Shown one piece after another: positions 7,735 through 16,344 of a stretch of 64,000 nt of DNA. How positions within the stretch are numbered: the stretch's first letter is position 1; each line of letters begins with the position of its first letter. Both the position numbers and the translations under genes were made by a program. The DNA lies in NCBI GenBank assembly GCA_030431715.1, contig JAUIIO010000001.1, positions 186,001-250,000 of the forward strand, in the 5' to 3' direction. The notes beneath the pieces are model-generated. The model was not told where the DNA came from and did not search any database. It worked only from the letters and a program-made list of their open reading frames with translations. Source of the DNA: a bacterium (GTDB lineage: Bacteria; Bdellovibrionota_C; UBA2361; RFPC01).

Positions 7735-9582
7735 TTAATTGATTACTTTCTTCTGATTATTAGACCAGAGTTGACGGTATTCAGGAAGGGTATTCATCGC
7801 CGGACGTTCAAGCTCTGCCACTTCTTGAAGTTCCAGATGATAGTTCCCAGCGTCATCATGACGGATCATCTTCATGGTTCTGTTAATGTCTTCAAGCATC
7901 TGCTTGCCGTAGCGCTTCTCAAGACGCGCCACAACCGTCTGGATAATTGCAAATGACATCTTGCTCAGGCTATGAAGAGGCTGATTGTTGTGAATCCGTT
8001 CAAAGATATCAACCTGTCCAATTGAGGCGAGCCCAATCTGCTCAAGGGTTTCCACAAGGATACAGGTTTCTACACCGTAACCGGAAGTGAAGGTGAGCTT
8101 CTCAAGAAGCTCTCTACGTCCGCCGTACTCACCAGAGAGAGGCTGAACGATACCTGAGAGCTCCGGGTAGAAAAGGTTTAAAAGTGGCCTTGCGGCAAGC
8201 TCAGTAACGCGACCGCCCCGGCCTTTCTTTAGACCTGTTCCTGACTTTAGCGGTCTTCTGTAAAATCCTTTTACCAGCTGAATCTCAGGACGGTAAAGGA
8301 GCGGCCCCAAGAGCCCATAAACAAAGTGTGAGCGAAAGTTGCTCACATCCGTGTCGAGCCAGAGAACGATATCTCCGTGGGTTAGGTAAAGGCTTTTCCA
8401 GAGAGCTTCACCCTTTCCTGGTCGTGCGCCGTATTGGGGAAGAATATCTTGGTGAACGTAAAGAGGGACGCCACGTGATTCTACAATCTCCTGAGTTTTA
8501 TCAGTGGAGCGTGAGTCAATAACGATAAGCTCATCTACAAGCTTGTGCTTCTGCATCATCTCTTCTTGGATAATATCTAGGATATTTCCAATCGTTTCTT
8601 CTTCGTTAAGAGTTGGAAGGGCGATGCTTATTGTATTACCACGTTCTTTTTTAAGCTGAACAAGCTTTTCGAGGTTTTGAAACTCTCCAGCATGAAAGGT
8701 GTTTTCGGCAAACCACTGATCGACGAGGACAGAGATTGCATGTGAGCCTTTTTGCTCGTTCTTTGGATGTTCTCTGGATCCACGTCTGGTCTTAACAGCA
8801 ATGACGCCACCTTTGGCATTTTCAAATACAGCTGTTGTGATTTTTCCATACGTTTTCTGAGTACGATCAGAGGCTGTGCCCATTATGAGGATGTCAGAAA
8901 AACGTGATTCTTCAAGAAGTGATCCGAGAAAGTCATCACTCTCTATAGTTTTGTGAGTAACGTCTCTAAACTCAGGAATAATCTTACTGAGTCCCTCAAA
9001 TTGCCCTGATTCTTCAGCAGCAAACTTTGTAGGTTTCAGGTGAAGGGTCGTTATTTTGCTTTCAGGAAGTTTTGATAGCTTGAGTCCTACACTCATAGCG
9101 CATTCCGCATGAGGACCACCTCGTAATGCAACCATAACGTTTTCAGGCTTAGAAGGGATAGGTCCGTGCACAAACGCCACGTCACAGGGCAGGTTATCTA
9201 GAAACTCAGCGGCAACACTATTAACGTTATGTGTTTGCCAGTCGAGTACCAGCAGGTGAATTTTATGCTTATGGATGACTGCTTCGAGTTCCTCGCGTGG
9301 GGTGTACGTGACTCGAACGCGCGCTTTAGGACGTATCCGCACGCGGTCTGAGTTTTTCTGCATGAACTTTCTAAGATCCCCGGCCTTACTAGCATGCTCG
9401 GTGAGGTTTTCGCCGTCTGGGACTGGAACGAGCCCCACATAGAGGACCTGCTCAGAGTGAGAGAGGAGTTTTGCGGCATTTACGAGCGAATCGCCGTCAC
9501 ATTCGGGAGTAAACGCAACAAGTACGCGTGGATTAAATTTTGTTTTCTGTACTTCTTTTGTCGCCTCTATTCCTGCGGTCAT
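7735..9582 (-). CDS. gpgS: Glucosyl-3-phosphoglycerate synthase fused to universal stress domains
   Basis: The C-terminal half (about residues 315-600) is a GT81 glucosyl-3-phosphoglycerate synthase that transfers glucose from NDP-glucose to 3-phosphoglycerate. Visible motifs are SIALPTLNEEETIG, IDSRSTDKT, PGKGEALWKSL (388-394 core), LDTDV (metal-binding DxD region, about 410-413), VKGFYRRP, GRVTELAARPLLN and PLSGEYGGRRELLE. The N-terminal 270 residues resemble two tandem universal-stress-protein (UspA) domains: FNPRVLVAFTP starts the first, and MGTASDRTQKTYGK...GGVIAVK ends the second. Known GpgS proteins are usually 300-400 residues without this part. The gene abuts the upstream glycosyltransferase with no gap. 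Role: compatible-solute synthesis. Confidence 0.9.
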   Translation of the reverse strand: MTAGIEATKEVQKTKFNPRVLVAFTPECDGDSLVNAAKLLSHSEQVLYVGLVPVPDGENLTEHASKAGDLRKFMQKNSDRVRIRPKARVRVTYTPREELEAVIHKHKIHLLVLDWQTHNVNSVAAEFLDNLPCDVAFVHGPIPSKPENVMVALRGGPHAECAMSVGLKLSKLPESKITTLHLKPTKFAAEESGQFEGLSKIIPEFRDVTHKTIESDDFLGSLLEESRFSDILIMGTASDRTQKTYGKITTAVFENAKGGVIAVKTRRGSREHPKNEQKGSHAISVLVDQWFAENTFHAGEFQNLEKLVQLKKERGNTISIALPTLNEEETIGNILDIIQEEMMQKHKLVDELIVIDSRSTDKTQEIVESRGVPLYVHQDILPQYGARPGKGEALWKSLYLTHGDIVLWLDTDVSNFRSHFVYGLLGPLLYRPEIQLVKGFYRRPLKSGTGLKKGRGGRVTELAARPLLNLFYPELSGIVQPLSGEYGGRRELLEKLTFTSGYGVETCILVETLEQIGLASIGQVDIFERIHNNQPLHSLSKMSFAIIQTVVARLEKRYGKQMLEDINRTMKMIRHDDAGNYHLELQEVAELERPAMNTLPEYRQLWSNNQKKVIN

Positions 9583-10833
9583 TTATGTCTCCAATAATGG
9601 TTGAATCTGGGTGCTAAAAATCTGACTCCAACTGAACTTCTTCCGAACTCGTTCTTTAAGCTTATGGCTGCTGTCGGCTTCCATAGTATCATGAATACGC
9701 TTTGAAATCTGAGCAGGATCGTCAGAAAGTGAGAAAAAAGTAGGTATTTCGCCTGCAATTTCATGAAAAGTTGGAATATCAGAGCAAAATACAGGCAGCT
9801 TTGCATAGCCAGCTTCAATAACAGGTATTCCAAGTCCTTCATCGACACTGGTCATAAGGAGTGCGTCAGAGGAGCGGTAGAGATCTGAGATGACTCGATC
9901 AGAAAGGAACCCATTGCTGTGCTCATAAAGAAAATGTACACCGTTTCCGTTTTCGTCAGGTTCTATTCCCAGTTCTTTTCGTTTTGCAAGGAGCTCCTGA
10001 TAGTAGACATCATTGGTTGCGTTGTGAGCCCCCGGTGGGCCGGTCACGAGAAGTGCCGCGTTCTTGTTAAGCTTTAGAAGTTCAGCAAAGATCTTAAGCG
10101 CAAACTCGATATTTTTACGTCGAGTAATTCTCACAGGTAAAAGGTATACAGTATGAAGAGGGGAGATAGCACAGATGTTTAAGAGCTCTACGGTTTCCTG
10201 AGAGACCTCAAGGAAGGGAAGCTCATCTACACCTGAAGAGATTACCTCAATCTCGCTGTTTGTAAGGTTAAAAACACTTGCTACCTCATTCTGTGTCTTT
10301 TCAGAGACGGCTACAAAACGTTGCTTACAATCTGTCCAACGGGTTGAAACGAGGTTCCACGGATAACCGTCGTGGAGTTCATCCTTATAGCGGTCGGCAG
10401 CAAAGGCAAGATCGTGTTGCCAGCTAATTAGTAAAACTTCCGGGTGTTCCTGAACATATTTTTGTAGAGCTGCGGTCAGCGCAAGGTTCTTTATGAGTGA
10501 GCAAATGTTGTGGGCGATAATGATATCGGTACCACTGAGCTCAGCACAGAGATCAAGATAAAGCTGATCTCGGACATTATTGAAAAGATCACTGACGACG
10601 TTCTGATCAAGTTCACTCTTAATTTGAAGGATGTCAGGATGTTTCGAGTAGGCGAGTTCGAGCTTCACAAAATCAATATCAGGATCGACTTGCTCACCAA
10701 CGCCAGCAATAATCTTCACTGGATGTCCAGCAGCTGCCATTAATTGTGCGTGTTGCTGCATTACGTGCTCAACACCACCTACAATCGGCGCTGCTGAAAA
10801 ATGCATAAGTGTTATCTTTTTCGCACTACTCAT
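9583..10833 (-). CDS. GT4-family glycosyltransferase
   Basis: A 416-residue GT-B glycosyltransferase. It begins ITLMHFSAAPIVGGVEHVM, the usual N-terminal glycine loop with GGVE. The C-terminal donor domain has LLPVRITRRKNIEFALKIF and TSVDEGLGIPVIEAGYA, the E-x7-E motif of GT4. It is the first gene of the minus-strand group and its stop codon directly abuts the gpgS start, so both are probably translated together. A role in extending glucosylglycerate (for example a mannosyl- or glucosyltransferase) is inferred from this coupling. It differs clearly from the second GT4 gene of the group. Confidence 0.85.
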   Translation of the reverse strand: MSSAKKITLMHFSAAPIVGGVEHVMQQHAQLMAAAGHPVKIIAGVGEQVDPDIDFVKLELAYSKHPDILQIKSELDQNVVSDLFNNVRDQLYLDLCAELSGTDIIIAHNICSLIKNLALTAALQKYVQEHPEVLLISWQHDLAFAADRYKDELHDGYPWNLVSTRWTDCKQRFVAVSEKTQNEVASVFNLTNSEIEVISSGVDELPFLEVSQETVELLNICAISPLHTVYLLPVRITRRKNIEFALKIFAELLKLNKNAALLVTGPPGAHNATNDVYYQELLAKRKELGIEPDENGNGVHFLYEHSNGFLSDRVISDLYRSSDALLMTSVDEGLGIPVIEAGYAKLPVFCSDIPTFHEIAGEIPTFFSLSDDPAQISKRIHDTMEADSSHKLKERVRKKFSWSQIFSTQIQPLLET

Positions 10834-10864
10834 AACCTTACTATTTCCTGTAAAAGAGAGGAGT

Positions 10865-10918
10865 AATTCCTATCTATTCGAAATTACTTTGAAATACAGG
10901 ATAGACGAGGTAGGAATT
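10865..10918. promoter_or_regulatory. Divergent intergenic region with inverted repeat
   Basis: AATTCCTA (10865-10872) and TAGGAATT (10911-10918) form an 8-bp perfect inverted repeat 38 bases apart. They lie in the 171-base gap between the divergent synthesis and breakdown genes of the glucosylglycerate locus. This is a possible shared regulator site; there is no direct evidence. Confidence 0.3.
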
Positions 10919-10944
10919 TAAATCAAACGCAGGTGAGTTACCGA

Positions 10945-10972
10945 TTGTGCGAGAGCTGGGCCTCACTATAAT
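10945..10972 (+). promoter_or_regulatory. Sigma-70-like promoter of the glycerate kinase operon
   Basis: TTGTGC at 10945-10950 and a consensus TATAAT at 10967-10972 are separated by 16 bases. Transcription would start about 25 bases before the ATG at 11005. No strong Shine-Dalgarno follows in the short leader. Confidence 0.55.
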
Positions 10973-11004
10973 AGAACTACTGAAAATCATTAAATATTTA
11001 GCAT

Positions 11005-12126
11005 ATGAACATACTGTTACTCTGCAACGGATTTAAAGGGACACTGAGTTCCGGGGAGGCGAATGCTGCAGTCGCGGAGGGAGTTCGGGCTCTTATGCCT
11101 GAAGCTGATATACATTCCTATGAGCTTGCAGATGGAGGACAGGGCGCAAGCTCTATTGTGGCTCATGTTGCCGGTGCAGAACGAATTGAGCTTGAGGTAG
11201 TTGGACCTGATTGTTTACCGGTTAACGGATTTTACTATCGTACCGCGACTCAGGCCTTTGTTGAGATAGCAGCTGCCAGTGGTCTTGTTGATAGCGATCT
11301 GAGTAAGCCGCTCTCAACAAAAACCTCTTACGGCACCGGGCAGCTCATTCGTCATGCAGTGGAAAATAATTGTGAGAGTATCAGCGTCTTTTTCGGAGGA
11401 TCGGCCACAAACGATGCCGGAATAGGGATGGCAAAGGCTCTTGGGGTGAAGTTTTATGATGATTCAGGCAATGATCTACCTGAACCAGCGCTCGGCTTAC
11501 GGATGTATCCGGGAGAACAGCCGGGAAGAGTTGCTAAAATTGATAAGACAGAACTTGTCATTAAGAAGAGCCATACACTCTTAGGTGTCGTAGATGTTTC
11601 AAATCCGCTTTGTGGAGAGAAGGGGGCAAGCGCCGTATTTGGGCCACAAAAAGGAGGCACTCCTGATGAGCTTTTGCGGCTTGATAGTGATTTTCGTAAG
11701 CTTGAATCGCTGGTTCTAGAGCCAGCTGAGCAAGAGATGGTCTCTGGTCTCGGTGCAGCCGGCGGTGCGGCGTTTGGTCTTTACGCATTTCTGGGTGGAA
11801 AGGTCGTCTCTGGTCCTTCGTATTTTCTCGATCTTATGAATATTAATGAGCAAATTGAATGGGCAGATGTGATCATTACAGGTGAGGGGAAGTTTGATCG
11901 GCAGTCTGTAGAGGGAAAGCTGACAGCAGAGCTCTACCGTCGATGCAGACTTGCTCAAAAAGAGCTCTATGTGCTTGCGGGTGTAGTCGATCTTCGGAAA
12001 GAGGAAGAACTGCTTGATGGTCTGTTCGCATGTGATACAACGGTAATAAAAGAGCCGGGGACTCCTTTTGAGAAGCTCAGTGCTCTGGCAAAATATTTTA
12101 CAAAACAGGTGCTACTTAATGAGTGA
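11005..12126 (+). CDS. glxK: Glycerate kinase
   Basis: A 373-residue glycerate kinase of the GlxK/GarK family, phosphorylating D-glycerate with ATP. Family signatures are NGFKGTLSSGEAN near the N-terminus (usually DSFKGSLSA), ELADGGQGA, EIAAASGL, TSYGTGQLI, FGGSATNDAGIGMAKALG and ITGEGKFDRQS near the C-terminus. It starts a two-gene operon with the phosphorylase gene, overlapping it by eight bases. In this setting its substrate is most likely glycerate released from glucosylglycerate, returning carbon to glycolysis as phosphoglycerate. The divergent position opposite the synthesis genes supports a degradation role. Confidence 0.95.
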   Translation: MNILLLCNGFKGTLSSGEANAAVAEGVRALMPEADIHSYELADGGQGASSIVAHVAGAERIELEVVGPDCLPVNGFYYRTATQAFVEIAAASGLVDSDLSKPLSTKTSYGTGQLIRHAVENNCESISVFFGGSATNDAGIGMAKALGVKFYDDSGNDLPEPALGLRMYPGEQPGRVAKIDKTELVIKKSHTLLGVVDVSNPLCGEKGASAVFGPQKGGTPDELLRLDSDFRKLESLVLEPAEQEMVSGLGAAGGAAFGLYAFLGGKVVSGPSYFLDLMNINEQIEWADVIITGEGKFDRQSVEGKLTAELYRRCRLAQKELYVLAGVVDLRKEEELLDGLFACDTTVIKEPGTPFEKLSALAKYFTKQVLLNE

Positions 12127-13957
12127 TACGTATACCGAGTCAAATTTCACTGCGGACCTGAAAGACATCTACGGGCGTGGTGCCGAGACGCTCATATGTG
12201 AGCTGGAAAAGCTTCGTGAAACCTACAGTACCTCTGAAGATCGAGGGGCGCCCGATCTCACTGCAGCTACTCTGATTTGCTATGCTGATTCGGTAACCGG
12301 TGGAGACAAGCTCTCACCGCTCAAGGCTCTCACCGCTCTCCTTGAAGAGGCAAAGATATCAGAGATCTTGCCCGTAGTTCACCTCCTTCCTTTTTTCCCT
12401 TGGGACACCGACAGAGGTTTTTCAGTAAAAGATTACTTCTCTGTCAGTGAAGATTGCGGCTCTTGGGATGATATCAAAGCGCTCGCAGCGAATGTCTCTC
12501 TTATGTTTGACTTTGTTGCGAACCACGCTTCGGTGGACAATCCGCTCGTACAAAAGGCACTTATCGCAGCGCATCTTCTTGAAGATGATACACGTTACAG
12601 TGAGTATTTCCCGTACCGAGACTTTGTAATCACCTTTGATCTTATTAATAAGCCAACTGATAAACAGATAGCGTTACTTGCAAGGCCAAGAGCTCATCCT
12701 GTGCTTACTCGTTACGTTGTTTTTGAAGATGAAGAGGGAAAACTTTTAGCAAATACGGGTGAAACTGTTCCTGAGGGAGCAACGCTCCTTGGGGAGGGGC
12801 TTGTGTGGACAACTTTTTCCAGAGGAAAGAATGATGAGGGGATCGAACAGACAAAACAGGTAGATCTCAATTTCAAGAATCCAAAGGTGTTTCTTGAGGT
12901 AAGTCGTATTCTCCTTTTTTATGTTGAGATGGGGGCAAAATACATTCGCTTGGATGCCATTGGATACATCTGGAAAAGGCTTGGAGCGAGTTCGCTTCAC
13001 GAGCCAGAAGCACATACGCTTATCCGTGCGCTTTCTTACTTTGTAAAAACCGTAAGTCCGTCTACTGCAACCATCGCCGAGGTGAATGAACCACAGAAAA
13101 AGGCATTTACCTACCTTGGTGAGAGCGGAAAGCCGGAATGTGATGCTGTTTATCAGTTTACCCATTTTCCGTTGGCCTTACATGCACTCTCAACACAGAA
13201 CGGAAGCTACTACACCGATTGGCTCGGAACTCTTGAGGTCGCACAGGGAAGACAATTTACTACCGTACTTGGAAGTCACGATGGTCTTGGGTTAAAGCCT
13301 GTTCGAGGTATCTTGCCGGATGAAGAGATTGATAATTTCGTTGCAACGCTTGTGGATGAACATGAGGGGTTGCCGAATTATGCAAAGCTTCCCGGTGGAC
13401 GAGAGATTGTTTATGAGGTCTGTGGTACCGCGTGGCAGCTCACCAATAGCCCAAAATCGCTAGAAGAGATTGATGTAAAGCTTGCAAAGTACGCAGCCGT
13501 ACTTCGTCTTGGTTTTCTCGTGCGTGGTATGCCAGCTATCTATATTAATGGCCTCTTTGGCTCCAGTAATTTTATTCCAGTTGAAGGGCTTGATGAGAAC
13601 AGGACGGTGAACCGTGAGCAGTATAACCTAGCGGACCTCCAAAGCAGGCTTAAGGGAGAGTACCACGACGTTTTTTCTATGGTGAAAAAGATGCTTAATT
13701 TTCGAAATTCACATTCAGCGTTTCATAATCTACGCTCGCCAGCCATTGCTCTTGAAACAAAAGACCCCAGAGTCATCTGCTGTCACCTTCCAGCATCTGA
13801 TTCTGAGAAAAGCCTCTATCTCATTCAGAGCTTATCTCCAGATTCAATTGACTTTGAGGCGTCGTTTGGTGAGATCGCAGCCCCTCAAGTCGCAGCTCCC
13901 AAGTTACTAGGACCATATGAAGGATTCTGGTTTGATCACGAGAAGCGTTTTACTTAA
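12119..13957 (+). CDS. GH13_18 phosphorylase, probable glucosylglycerate phosphorylase
   Basis: A 612-residue GH13 subfamily 18 protein, the family of sucrose phosphorylases and of glucosylglycerate phosphorylase (E. coli YcjM). Start ATG 12119 overlaps the end of glxK; the reading frame upstream of it is open but lacks support. Key segments are VVHLLPFFPWDTDRGFSV, LMFDFVANHAS, KYIRLDAIGYIWK with the nucleophile Asp, ATIAEVNEPQ with the acid/base Glu, and LGSHDGLG with the transition-state Asp. The reaction expected from context is glucosylglycerate plus phosphate to glucose-1-phosphate plus glycerate, with glycerate passed to the kinase encoded just upstream. Sucrose phosphorylase remains possible from the sequence alone. 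Confidence 0.88.
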   Translation: MSDTYTESNFTADLKDIYGRGAETLICELEKLRETYSTSEDRGAPDLTAATLICYADSVTGGDKLSPLKALTALLEEAKISEILPVVHLLPFFPWDTDRGFSVKDYFSVSEDCGSWDDIKALAANVSLMFDFVANHASVDNPLVQKALIAAHLLEDDTRYSEYFPYRDFVITFDLINKPTDKQIALLARPRAHPVLTRYVVFEDEEGKLLANTGETVPEGATLLGEGLVWTTFSRGKNDEGIEQTKQVDLNFKNPKVFLEVSRILLFYVEMGAKYIRLDAIGYIWKRLGASSLHEPEAHTLIRALSYFVKTVSPSTATIAEVNEPQKKAFTYLGESGKPECDAVYQFTHFPLALHALSTQNGSYYTDWLGTLEVAQGRQFTTVLGSHDGLGLKPVRGILPDEEIDNFVATLVDEHEGLPNYAKLPGGREIVYEVCGTAWQLTNSPKSLEEIDVKLAKYAAVLRLGFLVRGMPAIYINGLFGSSNFIPVEGLDENRTVNREQYNLADLQSRLKGEYHDVFSMVKKMLNFRNSHSAFHNLRSPAIALETKDPRVICCHLPASDSEKSLYLIQSLSPDSIDFEASFGEIAAPQVAAPKLLGPYEGFWFDHEKRFT

Positions 13958-15554
13958 TCCGCTCGTAGATTGTGGTCTTTCCGCCGTCTATGTCCTTTAC
14001 CGAGTAGATTGAAATGAATTGGTGCTGGATTTTGACAAACTCTTTTCTCGCCTTGCTGATAGACTGCTGTTCCCACGGAGCTATACGAAAGGGTCCGCTC
14101 TTTACTATTACGAAGTCAGCATCTTTTTGTAGAGTCTGAAGCGTGCTGTAGGCCGGGGTCGTGACCCATGATTGTTTCTTATGCTCAGCAAGGCAGCTTT
14201 GTATGCGTGAGGTATAATATGAATATCCTGACAGGTTATAAATGATGAGATGTTTGTTACTCCTAGCGGTTCTTTGAATCAGAGCTCTGCAAACACTTTC
14301 AGAGTGAGTAAAGTTAGCAAGTGGTCTACGTGAACCATCCGTGAGGGATTGTAAGGGGAAGAGGGATCGTATTATTTTATGAGTGCTCTCTTGCTCCTGA
14401 GTGGGCAAGAAGGTCTCAAGGCCACGTACTGTACCCGAAAAATAACTTAGCGCGAAAAATTGAATAGCAAGTAAGATAGTCAGCAGGGTATAGCCAGTCT
14501 TACCTATTTTTCCAGAGGTATTTAGAACGTATGCTGCAGCGATTGCCAGAGCAGGCAGAAATCCGATAAGAAAGCGGTCTGTTTTGATCCCGATAAGTGA
14601 GAGAATGACATAAATGGAGAGAATCCAATATCCTGTGAAGTCGGTTGGTCTAAAGAAAAGGAAGAGTAGGTAGAGGGCTCCAAATATCCAAGTAAGAACT
14701 GAGGCATGATATCTCTCAAATGCATAGAGATAGTAGGTAAATGCTTCTTGAGTGAGTCCGTAAGGATTTTTATATATCCCTGGTTTTGAAAATTGTTCGT
14801 TCAGGTAATGAGCAACTCTATCATCGAAATGAAAGAAGTACGGAATACTAGCCATAAGTGCGGCCGCAATGAGATAGATGAGTGCTCTACGCTGCAACGC
14901 TCTCTGTCGAAGCGCAGATAAAGAAACCAGAGCGATGGGAAGCAGGGTATAAATAATTGTGAATTCCTTTATCCAGAGTCCAACGGAAAGAGAAAAAACG
15001 AAAAGACAGCTCCAAGACCTCTTTTGAAAATGAGAGGAGCGAAGAAGTGCGTATACCGCAAGTATGCTTAAAGCTAAGCAGGGGAGGTCCATTAGGAAGG
15101 TGCGAGACAGGCCATAGAGTGGGGATAGAAAGGTCGTAATAACAGCTGCCCCATTAGCAACTCTCTCCCCGTAGAGGTGTTTCCCCAACAGATATGTAAC
15201 GGTGATGATCCCCAAGTAGGAAAGTGTTGAGGTGAAAAATACAGCGATATCTTGGGTGGGACCAAGGGGAAGGTATGCATAAAGTGGCAGGCTGTAGAGC
15301 AGTGGGGGGTGGTAAGGTGGGAACTGCGAGGTGAAAAATGGGCCAAATAGATATGAAAGTGGGCCTATTTCCCTAAATTGCTGGAGTTGGGTGAGGCTTA
15401 TCGCGTAGTAGCTCCCAGCATCCCAAATAAGTGGGAGAGTATCGAGCTTTAACCAGAAAAGATTGCTGGCTATCTGAATGAAAAGCAGGAACCAGACTAT
15501 TTTAGAAATAAATGGTTCAGCCGTTGTTAAATTCTCATCGCGCACGCGCGCCAT
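13950..15554 (-). CDS. Membrane glycosyltransferase, PMT_2/ArnT-like
   Basis: A polytopic membrane protein of about 534 residues with some ten hydrophobic segments. The N-terminal region has the GT39/PMT_2 arrangement: a first membrane helix (FISKIVWFLLFIQIASNLF), then a periplasmic loop with PLIWDAGSYYAIS, whose Asp is the likely catalytic base, and then PPYHPPLLYSLP. Such enzymes move a sugar from a polyprenyl-phosphate carrier to lipid A, glycans or proteins on the periplasmic side. I chose ATG 15554; an in-frame TTG at 15605 would add 17 unremarkable residues. The 3' end overlaps the convergent phosphorylase gene by eight bases. Substrate unknown. Confidence 0.75.
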   Translation of the reverse strand: MARVRDENLTTAEPFISKIVWFLLFIQIASNLFWLKLDTLPLIWDAGSYYAISLTQLQQFREIGPLSYLFGPFFTSQFPPYHPPLLYSLPLYAYLPLGPTQDIAVFFTSTLSYLGIITVTYLLGKHLYGERVANGAAVITTFLSPLYGLSRTFLMDLPCLALSILAVYALLRSSHFQKRSWSCLFVFSLSVGLWIKEFTIIYTLLPIALVSLSALRQRALQRRALIYLIAAALMASIPYFFHFDDRVAHYLNEQFSKPGIYKNPYGLTQEAFTYYLYAFERYHASVLTWIFGALYLLFLFFRPTDFTGYWILSIYVILSLIGIKTDRFLIGFLPALAIAAAYVLNTSGKIGKTGYTLLTILLAIQFFALSYFSGTVRGLETFLPTQEQESTHKIIRSLFPLQSLTDGSRRPLANFTHSESVCRALIQRTARSNKHLIIYNLSGYSYYTSRIQSCLAEHKKQSWVTTPAYSTLQTLQKDADFVIVKSGPFRIAPWEQQSISKARKEFVKIQHQFISIYSVKDIDGGKTTIYERIK

Positions 15555-15704
15555 CTCGCTAAAAGTGTTCTTGCCCCTTACACCATGCACAGGCCCACAA
15601 TACAATTTTCTCCATAACTATCCGTAAATACAGGCGCCAGCAAGTCGATACTTTAACCTTGTTAAAATAAGCAATATTTTCAGCAATTTGTGTGTTTTTT
15701 TCTG

Positions 15705-15768
15705 TTGACGGTAACTCAATTTGTGGTGTACGGTGTCAATCAGTGGATGAAAGTGGGAAAGAGTGGGA
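15705..15768 (+). promoter_or_regulatory. dcw cluster promoter with three MraZ boxes
   Basis: TTGACG at 15705-15710 is a good -35 element; the -10 around 15727-15732 (TGTACG) is weak. Downstream are three direct repeats at exact 10-bp spacing: GTGGATGAAA (15743), GTGGGAAAGA (15753) and GTGGGAGAGC (15763). MraZ is known to bind tandem TGGGN repeats at this spacing ahead of its own gene, so this is very probably its autorepression site. Confidence 0.75.
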
Positions 15769-15826
15769 GAGCTTAGCAGTTAATGCCCCGGGCTGTTTCA
15801 CAGACGTTTTCTGAGTGGGACACTAT

Positions 15827-16342
15827 ATGAATGACTCAGAGCAAGGAAACGACAGGTTTTTTGAGGTTACAAGTACAGGTTCTCCACTTTCATTTCGGGG
15901 CAATTTTTATCACTCAGTTGATGAGAAAGGCCGGGTAAGTCTCCCGGCCGATTTTCGAAAGATTCTGAAGGCGCGAGGCGAGAAGAGCGTGGTTCTAACG
16001 AACTACATATCTGAAGGATCTCGATGTCTTGAAGGCTTCGGGCAGCAAGCGTGGGCTGACTTTGAGCGCAGGCTCAAAGAGAAAAGCCGGTTTAGCGCAA
16101 AGCTGCAACGCCTTGAGAACTTCTATCTGAGTAGGGCTGCGGATTGTCCCATTGATAAGAGTGGGAGGATTCTCATCCCGAACCATCTCAGGACGTATTC
16201 GGGAGCTGAGAAGGAAGTGGTCTTTACTTCTTCCATCTACGGTTTCCGGATCTGGGATAGTCGTGTATGGGAGCATATCTTCAGTGAGACTGAGGCGGCT
16301 CTCTTGAATGACCCCGAGTTGTTTGCTGACGTGGATATATAG
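15827..16342 (+). CDS. mraZ: Transcriptional regulator MraZ
   Basis: MraZ is the conserved first gene of the division and cell-wall cluster and represses its own operon. The 171-residue product has two SpoVT/AbrB-like halves: FRGNFYHSVDEKGRVSLPADFR near residue 24 and AADCPIDKSGRILIPNHLR near residue 107. Both have the DxKGR/DKSGR signature. ATG 15827 is chosen; GTG 15815 is an in-frame alternative four codons earlier, and neither has a clear Shine-Dalgarno. The N-terminal 20 residues before the first domain and the C-terminal tail make it slightly longer than the usual 140-150 residues. The next gene, rsmH, starts three bases after the stop. Confidence 0.93.
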   Translation: MNDSEQGNDRFFEVTSTGSPLSFRGNFYHSVDEKGRVSLPADFRKILKARGEKSVVLTNYISEGSRCLEGFGQQAWADFERRLKEKSRFSAKLQRLENFYLSRAADCPIDKSGRILIPNHLRTYSGAEKEVVFTSSIYGFRIWDSRVWEHIFSETEAALLNDPELFADVDI

Positions 16343-16344
16343 AA

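Noticed and set aside
15605..15605. TTG start adding 17 residues to the PMT_2-like protein
   Set aside because: The added residues are unremarkable and precede the first membrane helix by too much; ATG 15554 is adequate.
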